This document shows positions 28,271-37,403 of a stretch of 64,000 nucleotides of DNA, one piece after another. The notes under the pieces were generated by a model, which saw nothing but the letters and a program-made list of their open reading frames with translations, was not told the origin of the DNA and made no database searches. Origin of the DNA: JABDGV01 sp964577935 (GTDB lineage Bacteria > Chlamydiota > Chlamydiia > Chlamydiales > FEN-1388); assembly GCA_964577935.1 (NCBI GenBank), contig CAZOAJ010000005.1, positions 62,001 through 126,000 of the forward strand. The letters run 5' to 3'. The translations under genes and the position numbers were made by a program. Every line of letters begins with the position of its first letter. Position 1 is the stretch's first letter.

Positions 28271-28401
28271 GGGACTGTGCAAGAATAACGTGTACGATTT
28301 GACTTTAAGTGAGAAGCGCAATAAAGGGCTTTATTGCAGCCCATCATTGCAGCCGATCTTGCTTTTCAATCGACTTGTTCAAGTTATTTTTGCACAGTTC
28401 C
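28271..28401. mobile_element. MITE-like inverted-repeat element between nrdB and nrdA
   Basis: About 131 bp with imperfect terminal inverted repeats of roughly 30 bp. The left end starts GGGACTGTGCAAGAATAAC and the right end, read inward on the other strand, starts GGAACTGTGCAAAAATAAC. Both ends are flanked by TTA (28268-28270 and 28402-28404), a plausible 3-bp target duplication of the TNA type used by some IS5-family elements. There is no coding capacity, so it would be non-autonomous. It separates two genes that should be expressed together. Confidence 0.65.
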
Positions 28402-28420
28402 TTATGTTGATTAAGATGTT

Positions 28421-29548
28421 TTAGACCTCAATCCCTTCGAAGAGTTCATCTTCGCTCTTCACCTCTTGGAGGTTTGATACCTTGCCATACTCAGTGACCT
28501 TTGTTTCGAAAAAGTTTTCATTTTTCTTAAGATAAATAATTTCGGCAGACCATGGGAATGGGTTGTCGAGAATTACTTCTCCTTTAGAATTTGCGATGGG
28601 TTCCCATCCTAAAGCGATCAATCGACGATTTGCATTGTAGTGCACAAATCGGATGATTTCTTCAGGAGCAAGGCCTGCAACTGGTTGGGGAAGAAGATCA
28701 TTTATAAAGCCAACTTCTGCTTCGACTCCCGCTCTCATAAAGTCGATAAGCTCTTCCTTGAATTTTGGTGTCAAGATATCAGGATTCTCTTCAAGAAGAG
28801 CCAAAAAGATTCTTCTTCCCAGTTCAATGTGATTTGACTCATCTCGTAGTGTGTATCTGAACATCTGTCCGATACCTGGCATTTTACCATTTCGCATCAG
28901 GTGAAGAATCGGTAGAAAGAGACCGTAAAACTGGGTCCCTTCCATGATTTGGGTAATCCCGAAAATGGTCTTTGCAAACAGCTGCTTATTTTCAGTTATG
29001 CTGAGGTCGATATCACGTCTTAATTGGGGCAAATGCGAGGTGATAACGTTGTTTTTCTTAATCACGGAAGGAAGTGATAGAAAGAGCGAAGAGACCTCGT
29101 GTGGATTTATCCCTAAAGAAGAAATCATATAGAGCAAAGACTCTGTATGAATGTTTTCTTCGTGTACGTGACGGCCCACAGCAAGCCTAAGCTCTGGCGC
29201 TGTTAAATTTTCTCGAATAATTGTTTGTGCGCAATCGCCAACGATACCCTCTGCTGCGCAAAAGTATCCTATTCCAATTCTGATGATATTTCGCTCTCGA
29301 TCATTTAATACGCGGGAATCTTTCCATTGTTGAATATCATCAAACATCGGGACTTCTTGAGGAAGCCAATGGTTTGCTTCCATTTCACGGTAAATGTCGT
29401 AAGCCCACTTATATTTAAGCGGCATAACATTAAATTCCGGGCTTTTCCGGCCAAGAATTATCCGCTTTGCTTCGAACGCCTCTTTTGCTTGTTTGCCATC
29501 GAGGATGAACGTTCTTCCACCTACTTCATATACAAAATTATCTGACAT
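28421..29548 (-). CDS. nrdB: Class Ic-type ribonucleotide reductase, beta subunit
   Basis: A 375-residue ferritin-like R2 protein. The metal ligands can be read as Glu100, Glu131, His134, Glu203, Glu237 and His240, with the spacing known from chlamydial R2 (31 and 34 residues). Glu100 replaces the Asp of E. coli R2. The residue that carries the tyrosyl radical in class Ia falls on Leu138 (ExxHxxxL), so no stable tyrosyl radical is possible. This fits class Ic, where a Mn/Fe centre stores the oxidising equivalent; Chlamydia trachomatis has Phe at this site. A good GAGGA ribosome binding site precedes the ATG. It lies upstream of nrdA. Confidence 0.93.
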   Translation of the reverse strand: MSDNFVYEVGGRTFILDGKQAKEAFEAKRIILGRKSPEFNVMPLKYKWAYDIYREMEANHWLPQEVPMFDDIQQWKDSRVLNDRERNIIRIGIGYFCAAEGIVGDCAQTIIRENLTAPELRLAVGRHVHEENIHTESLLYMISSLGINPHEVSSLFLSLPSVIKKNNVITSHLPQLRRDIDLSITENKQLFAKTIFGITQIMEGTQFYGLFLPILHLMRNGKMPGIGQMFRYTLRDESNHIELGRRIFLALLEENPDILTPKFKEELIDFMRAGVEAEVGFINDLLPQPVAGLAPEEIIRFVHYNANRRLIALGWEPIANSKGEVILDNPFPWSAEIIYLKKNENFFETKVTEYGKVSNLQEVKSEDELFEGIEV

Positions 29549-29913
29549 ACCATCCTCTAAAAAAGCCTAATTAATTCTTGCAAAAAAACTTCTCTGTATC
29601 CCTGCTTTCAAAGCTCCTGTGGAGTGCAATTACCCACGTGACAGGAAGTAGAAAATTGTGCCGGATCTTAACATAGCTGCCCGATTTTTTCGAAAGCTTA
29701 GTCGTGTTTTTTTGCCTATCACGAATAAATCGGGTGATACCTTCAGTTGATATTTCAATAAGCGGAATATTGATGTCTTAGTCGAATGATTTAGACCAAA
29801 AAAAACATAGATATTCAACCGGGTAAGACATTCAAAACTCATAGAAGTTTTAAACATCTTACTTGAGAGGCTTGATCAAAAGCCATTGAGTTTCAACAGG
29901 ATATAACGTTCAA
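29549..29913. other. Gene-free gap between symporter and nrdB
   Basis: About 365 bp. A 75-codon minus-strand frame inside it has no recognisable similarity or binding site and is probably chance. The nrd promoter should lie in the right half, but no convincing -35/-10 pair was found. No NrdR-box pair, RNA gene or repeat was recognised. Confidence 0.4.
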
Positions 29914-31335
29914 TTATGCTTTCTCTCTAGATCCGAGCCAGAGAGCTGCGCAGTTTAACCCAAAACCGGGAATCATGGAAGGGATTGGACCTAAGATATC
30001 ATAATTTATGAGAAAGCCGTTTATAGTAGGCCAGAGAGCTGATACTATTCCACCAGTTAATACCCCGCAAAGAGCTCCTCGATTTGTGACTTTTGGAAAA
30101 TAAAGCGCCGCAATGACAAGTGGTGCAAATGATGATCCAAGTCCTGCCCATGCAAAATAAACAGTATCCATAATCGTAGAGCTTCTCGAAAGTGCGATCC
30201 AGAATGAACAAGCTGCAATTAAGATGGCTGCACTTCGAAATAAAACAGTGGTTGAAAAACGAAGATTGCATCGCTTTAGTATTTTTGGAAGTACATCTTC
30301 AGACGCAAAAGACGCTGCGGTTAAGATTTGGGAATCCATAGTCGAAATCGTGGCTGCAACAATGCCGCAAAGAACTATGCTTGCGGTTAACGGATGAAAC
30401 AAGTGCTTTGTGAGTTCGACGAAGATAAGCTCTGCATTATCAATTCCGTTTCTAAAATAAGCAATACTGACAAGGCCTACTCCCATAGATCCTATAAGGG
30501 TTAGAAGTTGCCAGCTAATGCCAACATATTTGGATTTGACCAGATCTTTTGTGTTCTTTATGGCCATGAATTTTGTAATAATGTGAGGCATGCCAAAATA
30601 TCCTAAGCCCCAACCAAAAAATGGCAGAAGAATCTCTCTCCAAGAATCGATCTGGAATAGATTTAAGGAAATTTGAGCTTTATGAGCCGCCTGCTCGATG
30701 GCTGTCATTCCTCCCACATGAAAATAGCCTAAAATTGGCACAATCATGATCGCGACCATGAGAAAGAGTGCTTGGAATAGATCTACCCATGCGACGCTTA
30801 CAAGACCGCCGATAAAGGTATATCCGACAACAACGCTTACGGAGACTAGAAGTCCTACTACATAATTAATTTCGAAAAGTGATTCAAAAAGGAACCCAAT
30901 AGATATCATCCCTGCTGCTAAATAGTAGGTTAAATAGAGAAGAGCTATCAATCCGGTAATAAATCGCAGCTGTCCTGAAGTGTCCTTAAATCGGCGTTCA
31001 AAAAATGTTGAAAGAGTCAAGGCTTGAAGAGCTTCGGTTTGAGCTCTTAGCCTTGGAGCAATATATTGCCAGTTAGCGTACATGCCGAATACAAGAGCCA
31101 ATACGACCCATACTTGAGGCATGCCTCCTGCATAGACACTCATCGGAAAAGCCATAAAGAGCCATGCGCTCATATCGCTTGCTTGTGCTGAAAGAGCTGT
31201 TACCCAGAAATTGAGAGATCTATTACCTAAAATCAGGTCTTCAGATGCAGAACTGTTTTTTTTCTTAAAATAGGCTCCCACTGCAAAAAGTAGGACAAAG
31301 TAGGTGATAAAAGATGTCGCAAAAGCGAATTTCAT
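29914..31335 (-). CDS. putP: Sodium:proline symporter-type transporter (SSS family)
   Basis: A 473-residue membrane protein with about 13 hydrophobic helices. Signatures of the PutP branch of the sodium:solute symporter family are present: the segment starting ALSAQASDMSAWLF, the GWGLGYFGMPHIITKFMAI block and AATISTMDSQILTAASFASEDV. It imports proline or a similar solute with sodium. It is transcribed alone; the nearest same-strand gene upstream is more than 600 bp away. The family is certain; proline as substrate is likely but unproven. Confidence 0.9.
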   Translation of the reverse strand: MKFAFATSFITYFVLLFAVGAYFKKKNSSASEDLILGNRSLNFWVTALSAQASDMSAWLFMAFPMSVYAGGMPQVWVVLALVFGMYANWQYIAPRLRAQTEALQALTLSTFFERRFKDTSGQLRFITGLIALLYLTYYLAAGMISIGFLFESLFEINYVVGLLVSVSVVVGYTFIGGLVSVAWVDLFQALFLMVAIMIVPILGYFHVGGMTAIEQAAHKAQISLNLFQIDSWREILLPFFGWGLGYFGMPHIITKFMAIKNTKDLVKSKYVGISWQLLTLIGSMGVGLVSIAYFRNGIDNAELIFVELTKHLFHPLTASIVLCGIVAATISTMDSQILTAASFASEDVLPKILKRCNLRFSTTVLFRSAAILIAACSFWIALSRSSTIMDTVYFAWAGLGSSFAPLVIAALYFPKVTNRGALCGVLTGGIVSALWPTINGFLINYDILGPIPSMIPGFGLNCAALWLGSREKA

Positions 31336-31395
31336 ATTTTGATCCGTATTACGTAACTTGTTAGACGCTTAAAAAATATAGAGAGAAAAGATGAT

Positions 31396-31409
31396 CCCGC
31401 TTAAGCGGG
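31396..31409. promoter_or_regulatory. Perfect palindrome upstream of the symporter gene
   Basis: CCCGCTTAAGCGGG is a full 14-bp palindrome located 61 bp before the symporter start codon. On the minus strand it is followed by a T-rich but interrupted stretch, so it could act as a weak terminator or as a dimeric regulator site. Its role is not known. Confidence 0.4.
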
Positions 31410-31588
31410 TGGGGGCAATACGGAAAGGGGGGTGCAAGTGCGAAAATAGCTTGCATTAATTCTACAATTATTTGTGGATACACCACTACGACAATGGTGG
31501 GCACATACAGTTAACAACACGCTAAAACTCGTTGAATATTGAACGAAGTGTAGCAAAGGTAAAAATAAATTCACATCCAAAATGCAAA

Positions 31589-31858
31589 TCACTTTGTATA
31601 AACTTGTGCTCCAGAAACTTGGTCAATTGAAATTTCACTATTTGAGGAAATCCAAATTTCACCATTACCTGATTCGACTACAATGGGACCTGAGACATGC
31701 GTTCCATCACGAAGATCAATTACTTGAATACCCGAATGTCCTAAACTCCTTCGGACTATTAACGATTTCAAAGAGCACCGTGTTAGAATCACTTTGTCTG
31801 AGGTCACCGATATTTCTTCTTGGAATTTTGATATCCTGTCAATTCTTTTAACAATAGT
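31589..31858 (-). pseudogene. C-terminal remnant of an exported repeat protein
   Basis: The frame reads without interruption for about 90 codons from just after a TAA near 31859 to a stop at 31589. There is no ATG in the first part and only a GTG at 31807. The translated end (QVIDLRDGTHVSGPIVVESG, then NGEIWISSNSEI) has the rhythm of short beta-helix-forming segments found at the ends of exported bacterial proteins. The lack of a proper start and of the rest of the protein points to a decayed gene. It lies downstream of, and on the same strand as, the exported protein at 31951. Confidence 0.4.
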
Positions 31859-31950
31859 TTAGCAAGTGTTTTAAAACGACTAATGCTCAAGAATTTATAA
31901 GGGTTTCAAGGGGAGTTTACTACGCAAACTCCCCCGAAAGAGAATGTATC

Positions 31951-33651
31951 TTATGGATGAAATCGAACTACACGAGTTCCCCATGAGTTTGTATCATTGC
32001 AAAACTCTTGAATGGACCAGATGCTGTTATTCGATGGATCTGCACTTAAAATAGAGAAATCTCCCCACCGATAGACGCTTGAGGTTTCAAGGCTGTTGTA
32101 GGGGGTTGTGCTTTTTGTATAGAGCTTGGGCTTGTGCAAAAAGCCTTTTGCATCGGAGGCGTGACGGTAGGCTACCGCCGCGTTTGCGAATGAGTTTTTA
32201 CCTGCAACACTGCATCCTAAAAGCATCACCTGCTTTCTGTTGGTCATTATTGAAGGAATCCAATAGGAGAGCGGTTTTGAGGTCTTCCGTGAATCACAAA
32301 GTGTTCCATATTGCACAAGCTTTGGCTTCTCAGGGTTTTTTAAGCTAAATTGATACCATCTGCTGCCAGTGCGATCGATAGGTGCCTTTGAAGTTGGGAT
32401 GGAACTTCCTTTATAATTAACTGCAATGCCATGACACGTATACAGCTTGCCATTTCGGATATGGGATTGGGATAAGCGGTTGTCGATACCATCAAGTTCT
32501 TTTAAACTGCCGCGAGCAGGAACGCTCAAGGGTTGAGCGGTTAATGGAACTGTTATAGGTATTTCTGAAGAGATGAACAATGAATCGCTTCCTGGATTCT
32601 TGACTCGTCTGAGGTAAAATTGATCTAACTTTCTTGGGTCGGCTGCAATAATAAACCCATCCGTTTCATCTTCGTCAAAATTTGTGGCGCCTTGAGGTGT
32701 GAACATCCCGCTGAGTGATGATGAAGCTAGGTTTCGAAATGGTGTGACTTTCAGTATATTCTTAAGAAGCGCCTTCTTGTTTAAAACAAACATGTCGGAG
32801 GTGAGGAAAGCGCCATTAACACTATTAAATGCATTAATCCCTATATAGAGCGCATGCTTGTCCACTCCAAATGTTGGGTAGTCTGCAAAATATCCATATC
32901 CAGAAATAGAGGGGAGAGTTTCGAAGAAATAATCGCTTTGAGGAGAAATTGAGCCTGGATAAAAACTAAAAAAGTGCCATTTCGTACTATTTGAGATTTT
33001 ACCGTTCTGTTTTCCATCACTTACTGCGAGCAGAACTTGGTTATTTGCAAGGAGCTCGTGCGAGGTAGTATCTATGCTTGCATCAATGATCAGGAGGTAC
33101 CAGCGGTTTGTTCGATGATCAAAAATAGCATGTGGATCGGTTGCAAAGGTTTTGGCTCCTGGAATTTGGGCTATAACTGAAGAAAAAAATGTTTCTGGAG
33201 TAAGATTGAGAATGCCGTCTGCCTTTCCTGTTTTCTTATTGAAGGAGCGGATAAATCCGTTGACAAAGGCAATATATTGCTCAGTGCCAACGCACCCGTT
33301 TGAGTCAGGAGGAGTAGATCCTGATTGGCTCAAGGTAATGGCCGTAAAATTTGGAGATAGTTCTGGGTGTGAGGCCTTAGGAACTAAATTTACTCTGTTG
33401 GTTAAGGACTGATTGAATTCCCATTTTTTGCGTAAAACTTCATCCTTAAAACTATCCATCCCTGGGGACTTAGCTTGATATACTGCTTCTTGATATACAG
33501 CTTTCAGCTCTTCAGTAGTAGATGCATTGAGTTCGAAAATCGTTGTTGTTTTGCCTTTCGTCCAAGCGTCTCCATATGTATCTCCATAAAGACTTTGACA
33601 AAGCAGCATTATTGAACAGATGATTTTTAAAGGTTTTACACCGCTACTCAT
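31951..33651 (-). CDS. Exported beta-propeller-like protein of unknown function
   Basis: A 566-residue protein with an N-terminal signal peptide (hydrophobic core IICSIMLLCQSLYG, residues about 9-22). The mature part contains PPDSNGCVGTEQYIAFVNG and DPHAIFDHRTNRWYLLIIDAS. These are motifs of an exported family that often begins its propeller-like region with PPDxNGxVG. Later blocks (DYPTFGVDKHALYIGINAFN and YRWGDFSILSADP) repeat the same kind of strand pattern. The likely location is periplasm, outer surface or outside. No enzymatic residues are recognised. It stands 51 bp from YqgE on the same strand, so it may be the last gene of that long run. Confidence 0.75.
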   Translation of the reverse strand: MSSGVKPLKIICSIMLLCQSLYGDTYGDAWTKGKTTTIFELNASTTEELKAVYQEAVYQAKSPGMDSFKDEVLRKKWEFNQSLTNRVNLVPKASHPELSPNFTAITLSQSGSTPPDSNGCVGTEQYIAFVNGFIRSFNKKTGKADGILNLTPETFFSSVIAQIPGAKTFATDPHAIFDHRTNRWYLLIIDASIDTTSHELLANNQVLLAVSDGKQNGKISNSTKWHFFSFYPGSISPQSDYFFETLPSISGYGYFADYPTFGVDKHALYIGINAFNSVNGAFLTSDMFVLNKKALLKNILKVTPFRNLASSSLSGMFTPQGATNFDEDETDGFIIAADPRKLDQFYLRRVKNPGSDSLFISSEIPITVPLTAQPLSVPARGSLKELDGIDNRLSQSHIRNGKLYTCHGIAVNYKGSSIPTSKAPIDRTGSRWYQFSLKNPEKPKLVQYGTLCDSRKTSKPLSYWIPSIMTNRKQVMLLGCSVAGKNSFANAAVAYRHASDAKGFLHKPKLYTKSTTPYNSLETSSVYRWGDFSILSADPSNNSIWSIQEFCNDTNSWGTRVVRFHP

Positions 33652-33702
33652 GGTTTCAAGACTCCCATCTAGGTAACTTTATAAGGTCAAAAAATCGATA
33701 AT

Positions 33703-34272
33703 TCAATTTACACTTAAATTTTCAGGGATCATTGCAAGGCTTGAATAACGCCCCCCCATCTCACTCAGCAGAGTGCTCCAGAGTAAGTCAGGACTTGTTT
33801 CAAATATAAACTGTTTTGTAGCCGGATATATGAACCATCCGCCATCCAAAAATTCACGTTCAAGCTGCCCTGGTGTCCATCCCGCATAACCGAAGCAAAG
33901 ATGGATAGGGGAGCCGGATTCATCAGCCAGGAGCTCCTGAAGGAATGTAAGATCCCCTCCCAGGTACACATTTTCACAAACATTAAGCATTTGCTGAGAG
34001 GTTTCAAGCTTTGAATGTAATAACATCATCTGATTTGTTTGAACCGGTCCGCCAGCGCGTAAAGAAACGCTTTTGTTAGCGACTGTTTTGAGATTAAGAA
34101 TGTCCTCAGGGAGTTCAATATCCAAAGGTTTATTAATAAGCAGTCCAAACGATCCAGTCTCATTATGCTCGCATAAAAGAAGGACTCCTCTTGCGAAGAG
34201 ACCAGAATCAATCTCTGGGCTAGCTATGAGAAATTGGCCCTTTTTTACTTCTGTGGGAAGTAGATAATTCAT
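33703..34272 (-). CDS. YqgE/AlgH family protein (UPF0301)
   Basis: A 189-residue protein with family hallmarks: [26 protein letters not shown] near the start, [27 protein letters not shown] and the [21 protein letters not shown] block. YqgE/AlgH proteins are widespread, including in chlamydiae. The structure is known, but the biochemical role is not settled. Its ATG overlaps the mlaD stop by 4 bp, so it is translationally coupled to the lipid-transport genes. Confidence 0.93.
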   Translation of the reverse strand: MNYLLPTEVKKGQFLIASPEIDSGLFARGVLLLCEHNETGSFGLLINKPLDIELPEDILNLKTVANKSVSLRAGGPVQTNQMMLLHSKLETSQQMLNVCENVYLGGDLTFLQELLADESGSPIHLCFGYAGWTPGQLEREFLDGGWFIYPATKQFIFETSPDLLWSTLLSEMGGRYSSLAMIPENLSVN

Positions 34273-35663
34273 GACGATGGTCCTTCGTTCTCAGCACCTA
34301 AAACGGTACTTACCGTTTTTAATCGATCATCAAGGTCTTGAACATTACGCTGAAGGTCTTTGAATGATTCTGTAAATTCAAGACGCACTTTAGGATCCTT
34401 CAATGAGCCAGGGCTTTCAGCATTTTTTTCAGCTCTTTGTAAGGCTTCATCAAGGCGTCTAAAAGACACAAATATCGTTTGCATTTCCTCATCAATGTAT
34501 GTTTTTACTTGCGAGGGAGTGGAGAGAAGCTCTGCTTCCTCTATGCGGCTTCTCCTTAAGCGCTGCCATGAATTATCGAGGTGGAAGAGGAGCCCGTAAT
34601 TATTGATGTCGGAGAGAAGTAAGTCCGATCGATTGAGAACACGCAAGGTTCTAAAATAAGCTTCATCGTCGAGAAGTAATTTTCCAATCGTTCCCTCTCC
34701 CTTAGCGACCTTTTGTACAATCGTATCCGCTTTGTCAGAAATATCATGTATCTTACGAATCGAATCACGAATGTCATTTGTAAGCGATTCGACGGAACCA
34801 GACGAGCTTGAAAACGACTTTTCAATTGATGCAATGAGGGAAGAAAATTCATCAGATGTTTTCTGGAGGGATGCCATTAATGCGTGAATTTGCTCTGGCT
34901 GATCTATCGCTTCTGAAATAGACTTAAGATGTGAGGATATTTTTTCAGCATTTTGAATGATGTCTGAACTAGAAAATTGCTGAACTACTCCCTTGATCGA
35001 ATCCATGACATGTTCTGCTTTATCTATTGTTCTTGAAGCGGTTCCAGGGATATCAACTTGATTGATTCTAGTGAGTAATTTGTCGAACTGTACAGAGGCA
35101 TTTTCCAGAGATCTTAAGGTAATGTTTAATCCCTCTTGGTTCTTTTGGATGACATCAGCAAGTGTATCAATCGTTTTTTCAGCTTTCTTTGCGATGTTTG
35201 TAAAGTTGCTCATAGTGTCTTCTACATTGAGACCGCTTGAAGCATATATGAGTGATCCTTGTTCTAGAAGCGCAGGTACTTTGCCAGGAGGTGCTGGCAT
35301 AGGAGTAATTGCGATGAACTTTTCTCCCATTAAACCTGCAGTCTTAACGGAAATTTCGTCTGTGTCATATACGCGTACTGATGAGTCTAAGCTTAGCGTA
35401 AGCTGGTAGGGATAGATACCGCGAATTCCTTCTTCATCCCGAGAATCAACAACAGGTGATATCGAGATCACCTCACCCACGGGTTTGCCTGCAAAAGTAA
35501 CCTTTGTTCCCTTGGCAAGCTTATCTATGTTTTGAAAGCGGACATTGAGAATGAGCTTTCCGTCTCCTGGGTGGGGATGGAGAAAAAGGAGGGCGCGTAT
35601 TGCCAAAAGAATGGTGAATAAGACTACGACTCCAATCGAGATGTTCTTGTAGGCCGGTTTCAC
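34269..35663 (-). CDS. mlaD: MCE-domain substrate-binding protein of an Mla-type lipid transporter
   Basis: A 464-residue protein anchored by one N-terminal membrane helix (residues about 8-29). It is followed by an MCE/MlaD domain (about 38-120: [30 protein letters not shown] ... [14 protein letters not shown]). The remaining 340 residues are mostly helical with coiled-coil character. That makes it much longer than E. coli MlaD (about 180 residues) and closer to chloroplast TGD2 or actinobacterial Mce proteins in layout. It forms the periplasmic lipid-binding ring of the MlaEFD ABC system. It overlaps mlaF upstream and yqgE downstream by 4 bp each. Confidence 0.9.
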   Translation of the reverse strand: MKPAYKNISIGVVVLFTILLAIRALLFLHPHPGDGKLILNVRFQNIDKLAKGTKVTFAGKPVGEVISISPVVDSRDEEGIRGIYPYQLTLSLDSSVRVYDTDEISVKTAGLMGEKFIAITPMPAPPGKVPALLEQGSLIYASSGLNVEDTMSNFTNIAKKAEKTIDTLADVIQKNQEGLNITLRSLENASVQFDKLLTRINQVDIPGTASRTIDKAEHVMDSIKGVVQQFSSSDIIQNAEKISSHLKSISEAIDQPEQIHALMASLQKTSDEFSSLIASIEKSFSSSSGSVESLTNDIRDSIRKIHDISDKADTIVQKVAKGEGTIGKLLLDDEAYFRTLRVLNRSDLLLSDINNYGLLFHLDNSWQRLRRSRIEEAELLSTPSQVKTYIDEEMQTIFVSFRRLDEALQRAEKNAESPGSLKDPKVRLEFTESFKDLQRNVQDLDDRLKTVSTVLGAENEGPSS

Positions 35664-36583
35664 GGTTTCATCTCCTTCAAATCATTAAGCATGTTTGTAT
35701 AATTTTCTTGGACGAGCTTCTCGTCGTCGTGATCCACAGCACCAGGAGATGGGCCGTGTTGGCATTTCTGTGAATGATCACTAAAGGTTTGAATAAGCGA
35801 TTGAAAATGAGGAGGCACGATAGCGTGTTCAAGGTAGGTACGAACCAAGGTATCTCCTCTCTGAAGAAAGGCTTGCTTTTCATCCACATAGGCTATTTTT
35901 CCTTCATGATGGAGTGCAAAATAGTCTCCTACTTCCAGAGCTGAGTTGAGGTCGTGTGTGACGACGATTGCTGTGGCATCAAGTGATTTAACAGTAGATG
36001 AAATAAGTTTATTTATTGTGCTTGCAGTTATTGGATCAAGACCCGTCGTCGGTTCATCAAAGAGAAGTATTTTAGGACGATATATAATCAAACGTGCAAG
36101 TGCTGCCCTTCTTTTTTGACCTCCTGAAAGCTCTGCAGGCATTTTATCTTCATAGCCATCTAGGCCAACCTGATGAAGGGCGTTGAGAACTCTTTCTTTA
36201 ATTTCTTTCTCAGAAAGCTTTTTTGTGCCGTTAGCGTCTCCATAGACCTCTCCATGAATTTCTCGATGCTGTCTCATATAGAAAGCGACATTTTCGCCCA
36301 CAGTCATCGAGTCAAAGAGCGCTGAGCTTTGAAAGAGCATTCCAACATCTTTGAGGACCTTGAGCTTCTCTTTTTCCTTTAATGCAGTAATACAAGATCC
36401 ATTAATCCAGATAGAGCCTTTATCGGGCGTGTCAATGCCGATGAGCTGTCGTAGAAGCACACTTTTTCCAACTCCCGACCTGCCAAGAATAACCATAGTT
36501 GTTCCCTTAAAGACATTTAAGGAAAGTCCTTTCAGAACCTGGTTTGTTCCGTAACTCTTCCAAATGTCCTCAACTCTGATCAT
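35660..36583 (-). CDS. mlaF: Mla-type ABC transporter ATP-binding protein
   Basis: A 307-residue ABC ATPase with Walker A GRSGVGKS (about residue 36), signature LSGGQKRRAALA, Walker B ILLFDEPTTGLDP and the switch His in VVTHD. The SGGQ is followed by KRR, as is usual in MlaF/MkL proteins. A tail of about 65 residues after the ATPase core is specific to this protein. The frame is open to a TTG at 36616, overlapping mlaE by 23 bp. I chose the ATG at 36583, where the conserved MIRVEDIWKSYG begins, 10 bp after the mlaE stop. It powers phospholipid movement between membranes. Confidence 0.9.
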   Translation of the reverse strand: MIRVEDIWKSYGTNQVLKGLSLNVFKGTTMVILGRSGVGKSVLLRQLIGIDTPDKGSIWINGSCITALKEKEKLKVLKDVGMLFQSSALFDSMTVGENVAFYMRQHREIHGEVYGDANGTKKLSEKEIKERVLNALHQVGLDGYEDKMPAELSGGQKRRAALARLIIYRPKILLFDEPTTGLDPITASTINKLISSTVKSLDATAIVVTHDLNSALEVGDYFALHHEGKIAYVDEKQAFLQRGDTLVRTYLEHAIVPPHFQSLIQTFSDHSQKCQHGPSPGAVDHDDEKLVQENYTNMLNDLKEMKP

Positions 36584-36593
36584 AGTTGTATGT

Positions 36594-37403
36594 TTAGCTG
36601 AATCTGTATCCGCCAAAGACCACCCAATAAAATGCGTTTAAACCCAAAGTTAATAAAAAATTTGTCATCAATATGCAGGTATAGCACATAACAACACTTC
36701 TTGTTGTCGATCTGCCGACTCCAACTGCGCCGCCCTTGGTATTCATCCCATAAAAACAAGAAATGGTAACAATTAAGATCCCGAAGACTGTCGATTTCGA
36801 TATGCCGGAAAAAATGTCGTACCAATTGATGTAGTCGGGTATGGGATCAAGAAAATCTGCCGAAGACATACCATAGAGATCAACTGCCACCAAATATCCA
36901 CCAAAAACCCCCATGGCACAACTGAATGCAGTAAGACATGGCATCATTGCAAGCATGGCAATAAATCGAGGCGCCACAAGATAGCGGATAGGATTGACAG
37001 CCATTGAAGCTAGGGCATCTATTTGTTCGGTAACACGCATGCTGCCGAGTTCTGCGCAAATAGCAGCTCCAACTCTACCGGTCATCATAAAGGATGTCAA
37101 AATAGGACCTATTTCAACGAGCATGGATTTGGCTACCATAATTCCGGTGGTGCCGGTGAGTCCTTTATCAGAGAGTTGGAAAAAAGCTTGTGCTGCCAAA
37201 ACCATACCGGTTGAAAAGCCTGTAATCAAAACGACGCCAAGGGAGCGGACGCCTATTTCGTACATCTGCTCTCGGATAAGTCCCCACTGGGGAGGCTTTA
37301 CAAAACAGATATAGATAGTTTCTAAGACCATGAGAGTGTAACGACCAACTTCAAGACAAAACTTGGTTAAACTGCCCAGAGCGAGATCAACAGCTTTTAT
37401 CAT
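36594..37403 (-). CDS. mlaE: Mla-type ABC transporter permease
   Basis: A 269-residue MlaE/YrbE (DUF140) permease with five to six hydrophobic helices. It has the family blocks GFSTGMVLAAQAFFQL, GPILTSFMMTGRVGAAICAELGSMRVTEQIDAL and NPIRYLVAPRFIAMLAMMPCLT. It forms the inner-membrane core of the lipid transporter with MlaF and MlaD. The start overlaps the stop of the FAD/Fe-S dehydrogenase by 4 bp, so the lipid genes are physically continuous with the arginine-catabolism genes upstream. Confidence 0.94.
   Translation of the reverse strand: MIKAVDLALGSLTKFCLEVGRYTLMVLETIYICFVKPPQWGLIREQMYEIGVRSLGVVLITGFSTGMVLAAQAFFQLSDKGLTGTTGIMVAKSMLVEIGPILTSFMMTGRVGAAICAELGSMRVTEQIDALASMAVNPIRYLVAPRFIAMLAMMPCLTAFSCAMGVFGGYLVAVDLYGMSSADFLDPIPDYINWYDIFSGISKSTVFGILIVTISCFYGMNTKGGAVGVGRSTTRSVVMCYTCILMTNFLLTLGLNAFYWVVFGGYRFS

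Larger units (their letters stand above)
31336..31950. other. Long intergenic region with a decayed gene
   Basis: About 615 bp without an intact gene. It holds a perfect 14-bp palindrome (CCCGCTTAAGCGGG, 31396-31409) some 60 bp upstream of the symporter start, which could be an operator or a hairpin. To its right is the gene remnant listed separately at 31589-31858. A C-rich/G-rich tract adjoins the palindrome. Confidence 0.45.

Noticed and set aside
29630..29857. A 75-codon minus-strand frame between the symporter and nrdB.
   Set aside because: No similarity, no binding site; treated as chance.
31401..31592. A 63-codon minus-strand frame in the large intergenic gap.
   Set aside because: Cys-rich and Pro-ended without any family feature, and it overlaps the palindrome region; not supported as a gene.
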